A stretch of DNA of 64,000 bases from DAOTVX01 sp034436015 (GTDB lineage Bacteria; Chloroflexota; Anaerolineae; Anaerolineales; Villigracilaceae). Positions 9,732-20,329 of the stretch are shown one piece after another. A program made the translations under genes and the position numbers. The stretch is taken from contig DAOTWG010000009.1 in the NCBI GenBank assembly GCA_034436015.1, forward strand, positions 62,001 through 126,000, written 5' to 3'. Position 1 is the stretch's first letter. Every line of letters starts with the position of its first letter. Under the pieces are notes generated by a model. It searched no databases, had not been told where the DNA came from, and was given only the letters and a program-made list of their open reading frames with translations.

Positions 9732-9788
9732 GATTCCATACTTCTCCTTGCTCTTCTCCTTCTTGGCAACGGTCGCCAACGCATTCCG

Positions 9789-9825
9789 AAAAAAACGCCT
9801 CCGCAGAGGATGCTCTGCGAAGGCG
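9789..9825 (-). terminator. Intrinsic terminator reading on the minus strand
   Basis: Arms 9796-9808 and 9813-9825 pair at 12 of 13 positions around a 4-base GATG loop; on the minus strand the hairpin runs straight into seven T (9789-9795 are A on the plus strand). No minus-strand gene lies to its right before 13381, so its client is unknown. On the plus strand no T-run follows, so it is a poor terminator for the lamin-tail gene. Confidence 0.6.
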
Positions 9826-9844
9826 GTCACCAAAGGAGGAGACA

Positions 9845-9889
9845 ATGATGAGCCAGGAGGAAGTGATGAATATCCGTCTCCTTTCCTAA
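9845..9889 (+). CDS. Possible 14-residue ORF with a strong ribosome site
   Basis: ATGATG start 5 bp after AAAGGAGG (9832-9839), 14 codons, TAA. The peptide (MMSQEEVMNIRLLS) matches nothing I know. The Shine-Dalgarno is better than that of most genes here, but so short an ORF can arise by chance. It sits between the minus-strand terminator and the B12 operon promoter. The remaining gap from 9890 to 10102 shows no gene. Confidence 0.2.
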   Translation: MMSQEEVMNIRLLS

Positions 9890-10102
9890 TCATAGCCTGA
9901 TCGTCCCAGCGGAAACAGAGGTTTTAAATCACATTTTGGTCGTGACAATCTTCACAAGCCGTTGGTCTCGATACCCGCTTTCACCGTTCTGGAGATCATA
10001 TCGTTAAGCCAACCGAACGGTGGCCATTCCGATCCGGATACTGCAAGACAGCCTTTCGAAGCTGTCAAAAAACCAAACCGAGAATTGCCGGAACAGCTAT
10101 CA

Positions 10103-10131
10103 TTGACAGGCTGTCCTTTCGCGCATAGAAT
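10103..10131 (+). promoter_or_regulatory. Consensus sigma70 promoter of the B12 uptake operon
   Basis: TTGACA (10103-10108), exactly 17 bp, TAGAAT (10126-10131). It lies about 40 bp upstream of the cobalamin riboswitch. The -35 box overlaps a GACAG-G-CTGTC palindrome (10105-10115). Confidence 0.75.
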
Positions 10132-10171
10132 AAACCTTACCATCATTTTTGCCGATGGCGCCAAATTGAAT

Positions 10172-10330
10172 AGCGGCCAGGGTGCCTTTACCCCCGGATG
10201 GGCAGGCTGAAAGGCGAAGCCGGTGTAAGTCCGGCGCTGTCCCGCAACTGTAAGTCGGTCGCGTCTATGCCGTCGCGATTGACAAGTCAGGTCGCCCGCC
10301 CTGGTCGGTTCTCCCACACTCTCGCGGAAA
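10172..10330 (+). promoter_or_regulatory. Cobalamin (B12) riboswitch
   Basis: Core signature of the class: AAAGGCGAAGCCGGTG at about 10210-10225, then AAGTCCGGCGCTGTCCCGCA and ACTGTAAGTC through about 10256, and the B12 box AGTCAGGTCGCCCGCC at 10285-10300. Ends are approximate. It controls btuFCD through the terminator at 10371. GGAGG at 10331-10335 can pair with CCTCC at 10368-10372, which overlaps the first arm of that terminator: a plausible antiterminator. High B12 should favour termination. Confidence 0.9.
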
Positions 10331-10370
10331 GGAGGTGGAGGAACGGCCTGTTGGATTGCCTCTCCCGCCT

Positions 10371-10396
10371 CCCCTGTCGCGCAAGACAGGGGTTTT
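10371..10396 (+). terminator. Riboswitch-controlled intrinsic terminator
   Basis: CCCCTGTC (10371-10378), loop GCGCAA, GACAGGGG (10385-10392), then TTTT and a second T-run ending at 10403. It is 60 bp ahead of btuF and downstream of the cobalamin aptamer, so it is the expression platform. Confidence 0.85.
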
Positions 10397-10460
10397 CGCT
10401 TTTCGGTTCTGGCGAACCGGTTATCTGCACGAGAAAAAAAAACCTGTGGAGGCATGGAAG

Positions 10461-11420
10461 ATGATTCGCAAACTTTTGCTTATGTTGTCCCTGTCAGCGG
10501 CTTTGATTGGCTGCACACAGGCGCCAATGGCCATCGTAACGCCCACGATCACACCATCGGTCACGACGCCCCCCACCGCAACGAACGTTGCCATTACCTT
10601 GACCGATGGTCTGAATCGCACGGTCACGCTTAACGATCCGGCGCAACGCGTGGTTTCCCTGGCGCCTTCGAACACCGAGATTCTATTCGCCGTGGGTGCA
10701 GGCCCACAGGTGGTAGGACGCGACGAGGCCTCCGATTATCCGGAAGCAGTCTCCTCCCTACCAACGGTAGGCGGTTGGAGCGGGTTTAGTCTGGAGGCAA
10801 TTATCGCCCTCCAACCGGATCTGGTGCTGGCCGCGGAAATCACGCCGCCCGAACTGGTCGCCGAATTGGAAGAATTAGGGCTGACCGTTTACCTTTTACC
10901 CAATCCACATACCCTAGAGGAAATGTACGCCAACCTTGTCACTGTAGCGCAACTGACCGGTCACGAGCCGGAAGCCCGCGCGCTTATCGAACAACTACAA
11001 ACGCGTGTCGCGGCGGTGGACGCCAAAGTGGCCAAAGCGCAAACAAGACCGCGCGTGTACTATGAACTGGACGCCACCGATCCGGCCAAACCCTGGACGG
11101 CCGGCCCCGGCTCTTTCATAGACCTGCTCATCGCTCGCGCGGGCGGCGTTAACGTTGCCGGAAATCTCTCAAGTGAATGGGCGCAAATCAGCCTAGAAGA
11201 ACTGCTCGTCCTCAACCCAGATATTATCCTGCTGGGCAGCGCGCTCTATGGCGAGACGCCGGAGAAAGTAGCCGCTCGCCCCGGATGGAATGCGCTGCGC
11301 GCGGTGCAAAACGGTCAGGTTTTCTCCTTCGATGATACGCTTGTCAGCCGTCCTGGCCCACGTCTGGTCGACGCGCTGGAAGCTTTGTTCCGAGTTTTGC
11401 ATCCAGACGTTGCGCCGTAA
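10461..11420 (+). CDS. btuF: Cobalamin ABC transporter substrate-binding lipoprotein
   Basis: 319 aa. ATG 10461 is chosen over the longer frame because GGAGG lies 8 bp upstream and the protein then starts with a lipoprotein signal ending LSAALIGC (Cys18). After a Thr/Pro-rich tether (about 20-45) comes a class III periplasmic-binding fold (PF01497): RVVSLAPSNTEILFAVGAG, the LQPDLVLAAE helix, LNPDIILLG. This family carries B12 or Fe-siderophores; the upstream cobalamin riboswitch points to B12. First gene of btuFCD. Confidence 0.92.
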   Translation: MIRKLLLMLSLSAALIGCTQAPMAIVTPTITPSVTTPPTATNVAITLTDGLNRTVTLNDPAQRVVSLAPSNTEILFAVGAGPQVVGRDEASDYPEAVSSLPTVGGWSGFSLEAIIALQPDLVLAAEITPPELVAELEELGLTVYLLPNPHTLEEMYANLVTVAQLTGHEPEARALIEQLQTRVAAVDAKVAKAQTRPRVYYELDATDPAKPWTAGPGSFIDLLIARAGGVNVAGNLSSEWAQISLEELLVLNPDIILLGSALYGETPEKVAARPGWNALRAVQNGQVFSFDDTLVSRPGPRLVDALEALFRVLHPDVAP

Positions 11421-11443
11421 GAAGCCGTAGCAAGATAGAGCCT

Positions 11444-11492
11444 TGGGAAAGGGTTGCCGAGATGCGCTTCTTTTCCCGGCGCCCTTTCCCAA
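11444..11492 (+). repeat. Long inverted repeat between btuF and btuC
   Basis: TTGGGAAAGGG (11444-11454) and CCCTTTCCCAA (11482-11492) are perfect 11-bp complements; inner GCCG/CGGC can extend the stem. No T-run follows, so it is more likely an mRNA processing or stability element than a terminator. It covers the farthest upstream possible start of btuC (11462). Confidence 0.6.
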
Positions 11493-11560
11493 TACCACCT
11501 CCAACAATTTTACGATCCGGCATCGTTCCCTCCTCTTCCTTCTGCCTTCCCTTCCACCAT

Positions 11561-12583
11561 ATGCGTCGCTCTTCTCCGTTCCTCCTGCTCTGCGCGTCCG
11601 CCATGGCGGCCCTGATCCTATCCATGGCCTTCGGTTCCGTGGTTATTCCTCCAGCCGATTTATGGAGGGTCTTGAACCATTGGGCGACACGTCAACCTTT
11701 CCCGCAGGAATTGCAAACGTTTGCCGTTATTCTGTTTGCGATTCGTGCACCGCGCACAGTCCTGACGGCGCTGACCGGCGCGGCGTTAGGCGGCAGCGGA
11801 GCAGCCTATCAAGGATTATTCCGCAACCCGCTAGCAGATCCCTACTTGATCGGCGTCGCCTCCGGCGCAGGGTTGGGAGCAGTGCTGGCAATGAGTATGA
11901 AGTGGCCTTATACCATCTGGGGCCTGTTGGCTATACCGGCGGCGGCTTTTTTCGGCGCGCTCGTTGCCGTGTTGCTGGTTGGCCTACTCGCGCGAGTTGG
12001 ACAGACAATCCCAACCACGAACCTGATTCTAGCCGGCGTGGCAGTTTCCTCCTTTGCCTCAGCATCGACCTCGTTCCTTATGTTGCGCTCGACGGGCGAG
12101 CTGCACCGGGCGATTGGCTGGTTGATGGGTGGTTCGGCGCAGGCTGGCTGGCAACCGGTCCTGACTCTCCTGCCCTATCTCACCGTCGGGTTGACCGTCT
12201 TGCTCCTGAGCGGTCACGCGCTGAATCTGTTACAGTTCGGCGACGAACAAGCGCAGCAAATGGGATTGGCAGTAACACGCGCCAGGATAATCATTCTCCT
12301 CGCTGCTTCGCTTTCCACAGCAGCAGCTGTAGCCTTCTCCGGCATTATCGGGTTTGTTGGTCTCATCGTACCGCATCTGATTAGATTATGGTTCGGCGCA
12401 GATTATCGTCGTTTGTTGCCGCTGGCCATGTTGGGCGGGACAACGCTGTTACTTCTGGCCGACGTGTTGGCGCGCTTGCTTATGGCGCCTCAGGAAGTAC
12501 CGGTTGGTGTCATCACGGCTCTCTTCGGCGCGCCATTCTTCCTGTGGGTATTGCGTCGGGCAAAACATCAAGGATACTGGTAA
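11561..12583 (+). CDS. btuC: Cobalamin ABC transporter permease (FecCD family)
   Basis: 340 aa from ATG 11561, beginning MRRSSPFLLLCASAMAAL, the first membrane helix. A start at 11462 is open but adds 33 residues without family character and lies in a hairpin. About ten membrane spans; FecCD features include LFRNPLADPYLIGVASGAGLG near residue 85 and the C-terminal GFVGLIVPHLIRLWFG that contacts the ATPase. Forms the channel with BtuD and receives B12 from BtuF. No strong ribosome site is visible. btuD starts 9 bp after the stop. Confidence 0.92.
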   Translation: MRRSSPFLLLCASAMAALILSMAFGSVVIPPADLWRVLNHWATRQPFPQELQTFAVILFAIRAPRTVLTALTGAALGGSGAAYQGLFRNPLADPYLIGVASGAGLGAVLAMSMKWPYTIWGLLAIPAAAFFGALVAVLLVGLLARVGQTIPTTNLILAGVAVSSFASASTSFLMLRSTGELHRAIGWLMGGSAQAGWQPVLTLLPYLTVGLTVLLLSGHALNLLQFGDEQAQQMGLAVTRARIIILLAASLSTAAAVAFSGIIGFVGLIVPHLIRLWFGADYRRLLPLAMLGGTTLLLLADVLARLLMAPQEVPVGVITALFGAPFFLWVLRRAKHQGYW

Positions 12584-12592
12584 GGAGGAACC

Positions 12593-13552
12593 GTGCTACA
12601 GGTGAAAACTCTAAGCGTATGGTATGGATTGCGGCATATCCTAGAAAACGTCTCGCTGGAGGTGCAAGCAGGGGAAGTTGTCAGCCTGATTGGGCCAAAC
12701 GGCGCGGGCAAGTCCACTTTAATTCGTGCAGTCAGCGGGGTCATCCCTGCGAAAACGGGAAACGTGCATGTCAACGGCGTGAATCTTCTCGCCTTGCCTG
12801 CTTTGGCGCGCGCCCGCTTGCTGGCCGTGGTACCCCAGGCCAACGCGCTCCCGCCCGCCTTCACCGTCTGGGAGGTGGTCTTGATGGGTCGCACTCCTCA
12901 CCTCAACTTCCTGGGACAAACCTCAGCCCACGATGAGGAAATCGCCTGTCAGGCGTTGGCAAGGGTAGATGCGCTCGATTTACTCGAACGGCGTGTCGGA
13001 GAACTTTCCGGGGGCGAGCAGCAACGCGTTCTCCTGGCGCGAGCGCTGGCGCAGGCCGCTCCCATTTTGCTGCTGGACGAACCGACCTCCCACCTGGACT
13101 TGCACTATCAGATTCGTTTCATGGAAACTGTACGTTCGCTGGCGAAGGAAGACAAGCTGGCAGTACTCATTGCCTTACATGACTTAAACCTGGCAGCGCG
13201 CTTTGCCGACCGAATCATCTTGCTCGTGGAAGGAAAAGTACAGGCCGCCGGCAGTCCAGCACAAGTCTTGCTCCCCTCCTTGCTTTCCCAAGCCTACCGC
13301 TGGCCCGTGCAGGTCGTCACTCACCCCGGGGACGGCACGCTGCTGGTTCTGCCCAGCAACATGAGACAGGTCGAACCCGCTCACCCGACCGGCGCGGGAG
13401 GCGCAGGCGGCTCAGAAGGGGCTGCCGAAGGCTTATCCGGCGCCGTCGGTCGCCAGCGCGAGCGTTCTCGCCACTGGATAAAGCACTCGATGGCAATCAA
13501 CCCTGCCGCCAAGCCCAACACCACTCCTAACGAAGCCAAGCGCCCCAATTGA
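12593..13552 (+). CDS. btuD: Cobalamin ABC transporter ATP-binding protein with odd C-terminal tail
   Basis: 319 aa from GTG 12593, set by TAAGGAGG 5-12 bp upstream. Walker A GPNGAGKST (34-42), Q-loop Gln82, signature LSGGEQQR (138-145), Walker B ILLLDEP (158-164), H-loop His196. Powers BtuC. The family ends near residue 258; the last 60 residues (Gly/Ala- then Arg/Lys-rich) are coded by DNA that is also the 3' part of a convergent gene (13381-13839), overlapping it by 172 bp. The tail is probably not a conserved domain. Confidence 0.9.
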   Translation: MLQVKTLSVWYGLRHILENVSLEVQAGEVVSLIGPNGAGKSTLIRAVSGVIPAKTGNVHVNGVNLLALPALARARLLAVVPQANALPPAFTVWEVVLMGRTPHLNFLGQTSAHDEEIACQALARVDALDLLERRVGELSGGEQQRVLLARALAQAAPILLLDEPTSHLDLHYQIRFMETVRSLAKEDKLAVLIALHDLNLAARFADRIILLVEGKVQAAGSPAQVLLPSLLSQAYRWPVQVVTHPGDGTLLVLPSNMRQVEPAHPTGAGGAGGSEGAAEGLSGAVGRQRERSRHWIKHSMAINPAAKPNTTPNEAKRPN

Positions 13553-13839
13553 AGCCAGGCCAGAGTCGCGCCATAGACGCCCACCCAGACCGCCTCTCGA
13601 ACAAGCGCTGCAGGACTAAGCGGCGGCGTGGACGGAAAACGCAGGTTCAGGAACCAGACAGCCGGCAAGGCCGTTCCACTCAATGCCAAGAAAAGCATAG
13701 CAAAAAACAGCCAGCGTGGCCAGACGGTCGGCTCCGTTTGCGTGATCACGACAGCCAGCCCACCCCATCCCAACAAACACAAAGTCAAGATGGTGGGAAG
13801 AAAAGCACGCAAAGGCGGATAGGATTGCAAGGTGCTCAT
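13381..13839 (-). CDS. Small predicted membrane protein, function unknown
   Basis: 152 aa with four hydrophobic helices at about 13-32, 43-64, 77-98 and 102-122 and a Pro/Ala-rich cytoplasmic-looking tail. I do not recognise a family. Its 3' third overlaps btuD antisense. The regular helix pattern favours this strand as coding over 13553-13839, where btuD has ended. Position downstream of the FemX-like gene on the same strand allows co-transcription across the 142-bp gap, in which I see no gene. Confidence 0.6.
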   Translation of the reverse strand: MSTLQSYPPLRAFLPTILTLCLLGWGGLAVVITQTEPTVWPRWLFFAMLFLALSGTALPAVWFLNLRFPSTPPLSPAALVREAVWVGVYGATLAWLQLGRLASLGVVLGLAAGLIAIECFIQWRERSRWRPTAPDKPSAAPSEPPAPPAPVG

Positions 13840-13981
13840 TCTATCTTTCAGCCTTGTAGCAAAGTCAACGAATTAAGGACACAACGCGTTGCGTCTTTCT
13901 TTTGCAAGCACGTCGCATCACACTCTGTGCTCTCTGGACGCGATCCCTTCCACTCTGCAGAAAGCGCATCACAATTTCCGA

Positions 13982-15124
13982 TTATACTCCGGCTTGCTGG
14001 CGAACGCGCAGACGGCCTCGAGCGCGCAAGACGCCAAGAACGCCAGGGATAATCTGTGTATAAAGCCGATACAGACAAGGAGAAGGGACATAATCCCAAG
14101 CGCCCAGCGTCCGGACCACTTGCCCGCCCAGTCCTTCCTTGAAACGAAAGACCCCCCACAGGCGATCGCCTTCGTGAAACGTATCCGGCGCGCCCCATAG
14201 GTCGTAGGTGTGGCAGCCAATTGCCTTGGCCAACCGGATAGCTTCCCATTGCAGGAGGTAGTTCGGCATTTTTTCGCGATGCGCCGCTCCGGACATTCCA
14301 TAGAGATAATAGGCCCTCCCCGCGAACCAGAACAGGAACAGAGCAGCGACAGGTTGATTCTCCACTTCGGCAATCAACGGAATACAACCGGGGTCATCAG
14401 CGTTCGCCCCGATCGCTTCCTCGACCGGGCGTAAAAACGTTTCCCATACAGTGCGGTAATACGTTTCCTCGCGTATGACGAAACCATCCCGCCACGATGT
14501 TTCCGCGTAGAGACGATAGAGCGTTGGGAAATCGGTCTGTGAACCAAAACGCACGCGCACCCCTTTCCGCTCCGCCAGACGGATGTTGTAGCGAGTCTTT
14601 TGCTTCATGCGCGCCAGCAACTCCTCCTCGGTCGGCGAAAGGTCAAGCAAGAGCGTGTTTCGGAATTGAATTTGCTCGGTAGAAAAGAGCCAGCCGCGCT
14701 GCTTCAGATCGGCGCGCACCATTCCGCCAACGTCTTCTAGTGTCTCCTGCGGGCTGCCGGGTAGTCCGCTGGCAATAGGCACCTCGGGGTCTATCTTGAG
14801 GAAGATCGCGCCTTGCTGTCGGGCAATTTGTTGTAGGTCGTCCAGAACGCGCCGTCGTAGAGCGGAATCGCTCCAATCGAACAGCGGCCCTTTGGGCGCA
14901 TACAAAAGGCACATCTTACGGCTGAATCCGCCAACCGGGATAGAACGTTTCAACACCATGGCCGCCGCCGTTATTTGGCCGTTCGTCTCCCAAACGAAGG
15001 GCAGGGGCTGCCAGCCGTACCGCGCTTTGACCTGCGCCCATTCCCGAGTTTGCAACAGGTGAGGGGCAGGCAGCGAACAAATGAGACGGTTCCAGGAAGC
15101 GAGGGAAAAGTCGGCTTGTTTCAT
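13982..15124 (-). CDS. FemX/FemAB-type aminoacyltransferase (peptidoglycan bridge)
   Basis: 380 aa from ATG 15124 (MKQADFSLASWN). Two GNAT-like halves typical of FemAB: HLLQTREWAQVKARYGW near the N-terminus, YAPKGPLFDW, LARMKQKTRYNIRLAERKG in the middle, and YYLYGMSGAAHREKMPNYLL with a YDLWGAP motif in the C-terminal half. The family adds amino acids from aminoacyl-tRNA to the lipid II stem peptide. A clear paralogue lies at 26475-27455. The stop codon overlaps a TATAAT on this strand, which might serve the next membrane-protein gene. Confidence 0.85.
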   Translation of the reverse strand: MKQADFSLASWNRLICSLPAPHLLQTREWAQVKARYGWQPLPFVWETNGQITAAAMVLKRSIPVGGFSRKMCLLYAPKGPLFDWSDSALRRRVLDDLQQIARQQGAIFLKIDPEVPIASGLPGSPQETLEDVGGMVRADLKQRGWLFSTEQIQFRNTLLLDLSPTEEELLARMKQKTRYNIRLAERKGVRVRFGSQTDFPTLYRLYAETSWRDGFVIREETYYRTVWETFLRPVEEAIGANADDPGCIPLIAEVENQPVAALFLFWFAGRAYYLYGMSGAAHREKMPNYLLQWEAIRLAKAIGCHTYDLWGAPDTFHEGDRLWGVFRFKEGLGGQVVRTLGAWDYVPSPCLYRLYTQIIPGVLGVLRARGRLRVRQQAGV

Positions 15125-15188
15125 TGGCTCTATTCTAACATTATTGTCCGGCCAAAATTGTCTCCTCAACACCTGCTCCAATTTAAAC

Positions 15189-15221
15189 GTACCGACCCGG
15201 CTTGCGGCGCCGGGCCGGTAC
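15189..15221 (-). terminator. Strong GC hairpin after the GH16 operon, probable terminator
   Basis: Arms 15189-15201 and 15209-15221 pair at 12 of 13 positions. On the minus strand, the direction of the GH16 genes, GTTTAAATT follows. It stands 48 bp after the stop of the first GH16 gene and before the FemX start. Confidence 0.55.
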
Positions 15222-15268
15222 CTTCTTCATGCCCGCGTTGGGTGCGAATTCGATCGGAGAAGTACGGT

Positions 15269-17116
<1,848 letters not shown>

Positions 17117-17144
17117 CAGCAGTTTCCTCTAATGAAATTTTGCT

Positions 17145-17179
17145 CCAGGGCAATGCTCCAGGTGTAAGCATTGCCCTGG
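17145..17179 (-). repeat. Perfect 13-bp inverted repeat between the GH16 genes
   Basis: CCAGGGCAATGCT (17145-17157) and AGCATTGCCCTGG (17167-17179) with a 9-base loop. Neither strand has a following T-run, so it may protect or process the dicistronic mRNA rather than end it. Partial termination is possible. Confidence 0.7.
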
Positions 17180-17208
17180 GAAAAGCATGGATGGCAGGAA
17201 AGATTTCC

Positions 17209-18489
17209 TTATCGACGTTGGTAGACGCGCACGTAGTCCACGTACAGGCGCGCCGGGAACGGCGTGCTGCTGTTCGGCGAGCCAGGCCAGTTGCCGCCAA
17301 CTGCCAGGTTTAAGATGATGAAAAACTCGCGGTGGAACTCATCCGTGCCGTTAATGCTGTTGGCGATGTTGGCCTCATGATACTTGACGCCGTCCACATA
17401 CCAGCGAATGGCGGAAGCATCCCATTCGATAGAGTACACGTGGTACGAGGTAAAAGTTGAGAGACTCGTGCTGCCGCCATAAGAAACATAACCGTTGTTG
17501 TCCCAGTGAATGGTGCCATAGACTTTTGATTCGGTGTTGATGTGTTCCATGATGTCAATTTCGCCGCACTTAGGCCAACCGACAGTTGGGAAATTGACAC
17601 CAAGCATCCAGAAAGCTGGCCAGAGGCCCTGCCCGCTTGGAAGCGCCATGCGCGCTTCGATCTTGCCATAGCGCCAGAAACGCTTGTTCTGCGTCGTCAT
17701 TCGGCTTGACGTATACTGGCAGGTGCCATACCAACACGTATAACCACCGCTCTCCTTGCGCGCCTCAATGACAAGCGCTCCGTTGCTGATATAGGCGTTC
17801 TGGCCATTGGTGTAATATTGCAACTCATTGTTGCCCCAACCATGGCCGCCGACTTCGAAATTCCAGTTGGCTGTGTTGATAGTGGAGCCGTTGAATTCGT
17901 CACTCCAGACGAGCTGCCAAGTGCTGCTCGAAGGAGTGGCCGTGGGCAGCGTGCCACTGACTGCTCCCCAGGTGAACTTCTCCCATGTGCTGATGGCACT
18001 GCGGTCGGCCACGAGCGGCGCCTCGGTTTTGTTTAAGTCCGCGCAGACATACAAATTGTTGGCTCTGGCGCGCAGAGAAATGGTTCCATCGCTGTTGTTG
18101 ACCCAGGTGAATTGCTCCCAGGCGCCAATGGACGTTCGATCGGCGACCAGGGCCGCGCCGCGATTTAGATCGGCGCTAACGTATTTGCCGGTAGCATTCG
18201 AGCGCAGGGCAACATAACCGCCGCCGGCGTCCACGACCACAAACTGTTCCCATGTGCTGGCCGACGTGCGGTTGGCGTAGAGCGGCGCATAGGACGCCTT
18301 GTTCAAGTCAGCACTGACATAAAGGCCATTTGCGCTCGCCCTGAGCCAGATGGTCGTCCCAAAGGACGGCATGGCCTGACTGGGCGCGGCAACAGCTTGC
18401 TGGTGCACCGGGCCAAACAGACCTCCGATTACCACCAAGGCTATCAGGATGGCACACCATTTGAGCATAGAACGCGATTCGCTTATCAT
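17209..18489 (-). CDS. Secreted GH16 beta-glucanase with fascin-like beta-trefoil
   Basis: 426 aa. Start at ATG 18489 fits AAGGAGG 6 bp upstream. Signal peptide or anchor about 1-35; three repeats with the pattern G-x-Y-V-x-A-D-L-N (about 45-176) form a fascin/ricin-like beta-trefoil, probably sugar-binding; then the GH16 domain 191-426. Catalytic GEIDIMEH gives Glu310, Asp312 and Glu315, the laminarinase form. Same fold as its downstream neighbour but a different binding module, so the pair probably attacks one beta-1,3-glucan in different physical forms. The broken sensor/AraC gene is upstream in the same direction. The 190-bp gap 18490-18679 holds no gene. Confidence 0.92.
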   Translation of the reverse strand: MISESRSMLKWCAILIALVVIGGLFGPVHQQAVAAPSQAMPSFGTTIWLRASANGLYVSADLNKASYAPLYANRTSASTWEQFVVVDAGGGYVALRSNATGKYVSADLNRGAALVADRTSIGAWEQFTWVNNSDGTISLRARANNLYVCADLNKTEAPLVADRSAISTWEKFTWGAVSGTLPTATPSSSTWQLVWSDEFNGSTINTANWNFEVGGHGWGNNELQYYTNGQNAYISNGALVIEARKESGGYTCWYGTCQYTSSRMTTQNKRFWRYGKIEARMALPSGQGLWPAFWMLGVNFPTVGWPKCGEIDIMEHINTESKVYGTIHWDNNGYVSYGGSTSLSTFTSYHVYSIEWDASAIRWYVDGVKYHEANIANSINGTDEFHREFFIILNLAVGGNWPGSPNSSTPFPARLYVDYVRVYQRR

Positions 18490-20313
18490 AATGAACCTCC
18501 TTAAAATTTAGAAACCGTGGAACACGGCTGTTCCTAGCAATCACGAACGAAATAGGTAGCACACTCTCCACTCGTCTCGAACGTTTATCCTCTCCCAGTT
18601 GGAATAACAATCCACCGTGCGCCCTCTGTCTGTCGAGAACACATTTTCCCTTACAGTGTAGTTACAGCAAAGGAGCAAATCAAGGATTTTCCTGACCACT
18701 TTCTGCATTTTTTTGACTCATTCTCTCGGACGGAAGAAGAGAGGGATTACTGCCAGAGCGACCATAGCGTCGGCGATATTCACTGGGAGATAGTCCTGTC
18801 TCTTCTCGAAACACCCGGCTGAAATAACCGCTATCGGCAAAACCAACCCTGGAGGCAATCTCTGTGACTGTCTCGTCGCTTATCGTCAAAAGTGCTCGGG
18901 CCTGATTCACACGATAACGGTTCAGATAAGTCATCGGCGTAACACCGAGTTCCCGCTGGAAGCAACGCACCAGGTACCCTTCGCTGATTCCGATGTTCCG
19001 CCCTATGTGTTGCAACGAAAGAGGCTCCGCGTAATGTTCATGGATATAAGCCATGGCCTCGCGCACCAGACGTTGCATCGCGCTCCCCAGTTTTCGCTGT
19101 CTGGATAGAGCTTGTTCTATGTGCCTCAATGTTTCTTCCACGTTAAAGAGGCCTTTCCCCAGCACGGCTGTCACGCCTCGATTCAAGCGCGTCATATCCT
19201 CTTCGGTCAGCTCCTGGCCGGTCAGCACAATCACAGGGATCGTTCGAGTCGTTTCTCTCTGTTGCAAGGCCTCCAGAACTCCAAAGCCATCCAATTCGGG
19301 CATGATCAGGTCCAACAGAATCAGATCGGGTCGTTCCTGCTGGATGATTTCGAGAGCCTCCCGGCCGTTCCGCGCTTTACGCACGTGATACGAGGAGGAT
19401 TGCGCCTGCACGATGCGCGCGTGCATCTCCAGGATTGCTGGCTCATCATCCACAAGGAGGACGGTCTTCTTTTCGCTTATCCCCTTCCCGATCAATCCAT
19501 GACGCTCCAAGGCCTGCACTAATTCCACCGTTCCTATCGGTTTGGTCAGGTAATCTAGTTCCAGGGCAGAGCCTGCCTTTTCCTCCTCTGTAAGCGCGTA
19601 AAACACTACAGGAATATCTCTCGTAACCGGATTTTCCTTTAACGCTTTCAGCGTTTCCCATCCTTGCGCGGCGTTGCCGCCCGCATCCACGACGACCACG
19701 CCCGGAGGCCTGCTGAGCAAACGCGGCAGCCAGGCACTCTGCTCCTCCAGCCACATCAGTTCGACAGCAAAGCCCTGACAAATAAGATGTTCGCGCAAAC
19801 GCAACCCCGCTGTCGAGAACTTCCTCGCCAACACCAGCACACTCTCCGAGGAGGGCCTTCGGTGTTTCTTTGCGCGGCTTTCCACGTCTTTCGCGACCGG
19901 CAACGTAACATAGAACGTAGAATCGGCTCCCTCCTTGCCCGAGGAACGCACCTCCAGACGTCCGCCGTGTAACTCGACGAGTCGTCTGCAAATCGCCAGC
20001 CCCAACCCAAGTCCGCCGTACCCTCGCGCCAGCGTGCGCCCGGATTGCCGAAATTCATCGAAGATGACCTGCTGTTCTTCTGGCGGGATGCCCAACCCCG
20101 TGTCGCTGACCGAGACAACGACTTCCCCATCTTCCACCTTAACCCGCAAAGCCACTTCACCCTGCTCGGTGAATTTAACCGCATTTCCTATCAGGTTGAG
20201 CGCCACCTGTCGCAGACGCAGCCGATCTCCCCAAACCAGCGGGAGATCGGCGGGGATCTCCGAACGCCAGACCAGGCCCTTCTCCCTTGCCATTTGCTCC
20301 CCCGCTATTACTA

Positions 20314-20329
20314 GAAGTCATCTCAAAAA
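20314..20329 (+). repeat. IS left terminal inverted repeat
   Basis: GAAGTCATCTCAAAAA; matches the complement of 21133-21148 at all 16 positions. TA target copy immediately outside at 20312-20313. Confidence 0.9.

Noticed and set aside
9952..10455. 167-codon minus-strand ORF
   Set aside because: It is antisense to the B12 riboswitch, promoter and terminator; codon content is that of a structured RNA's complement.
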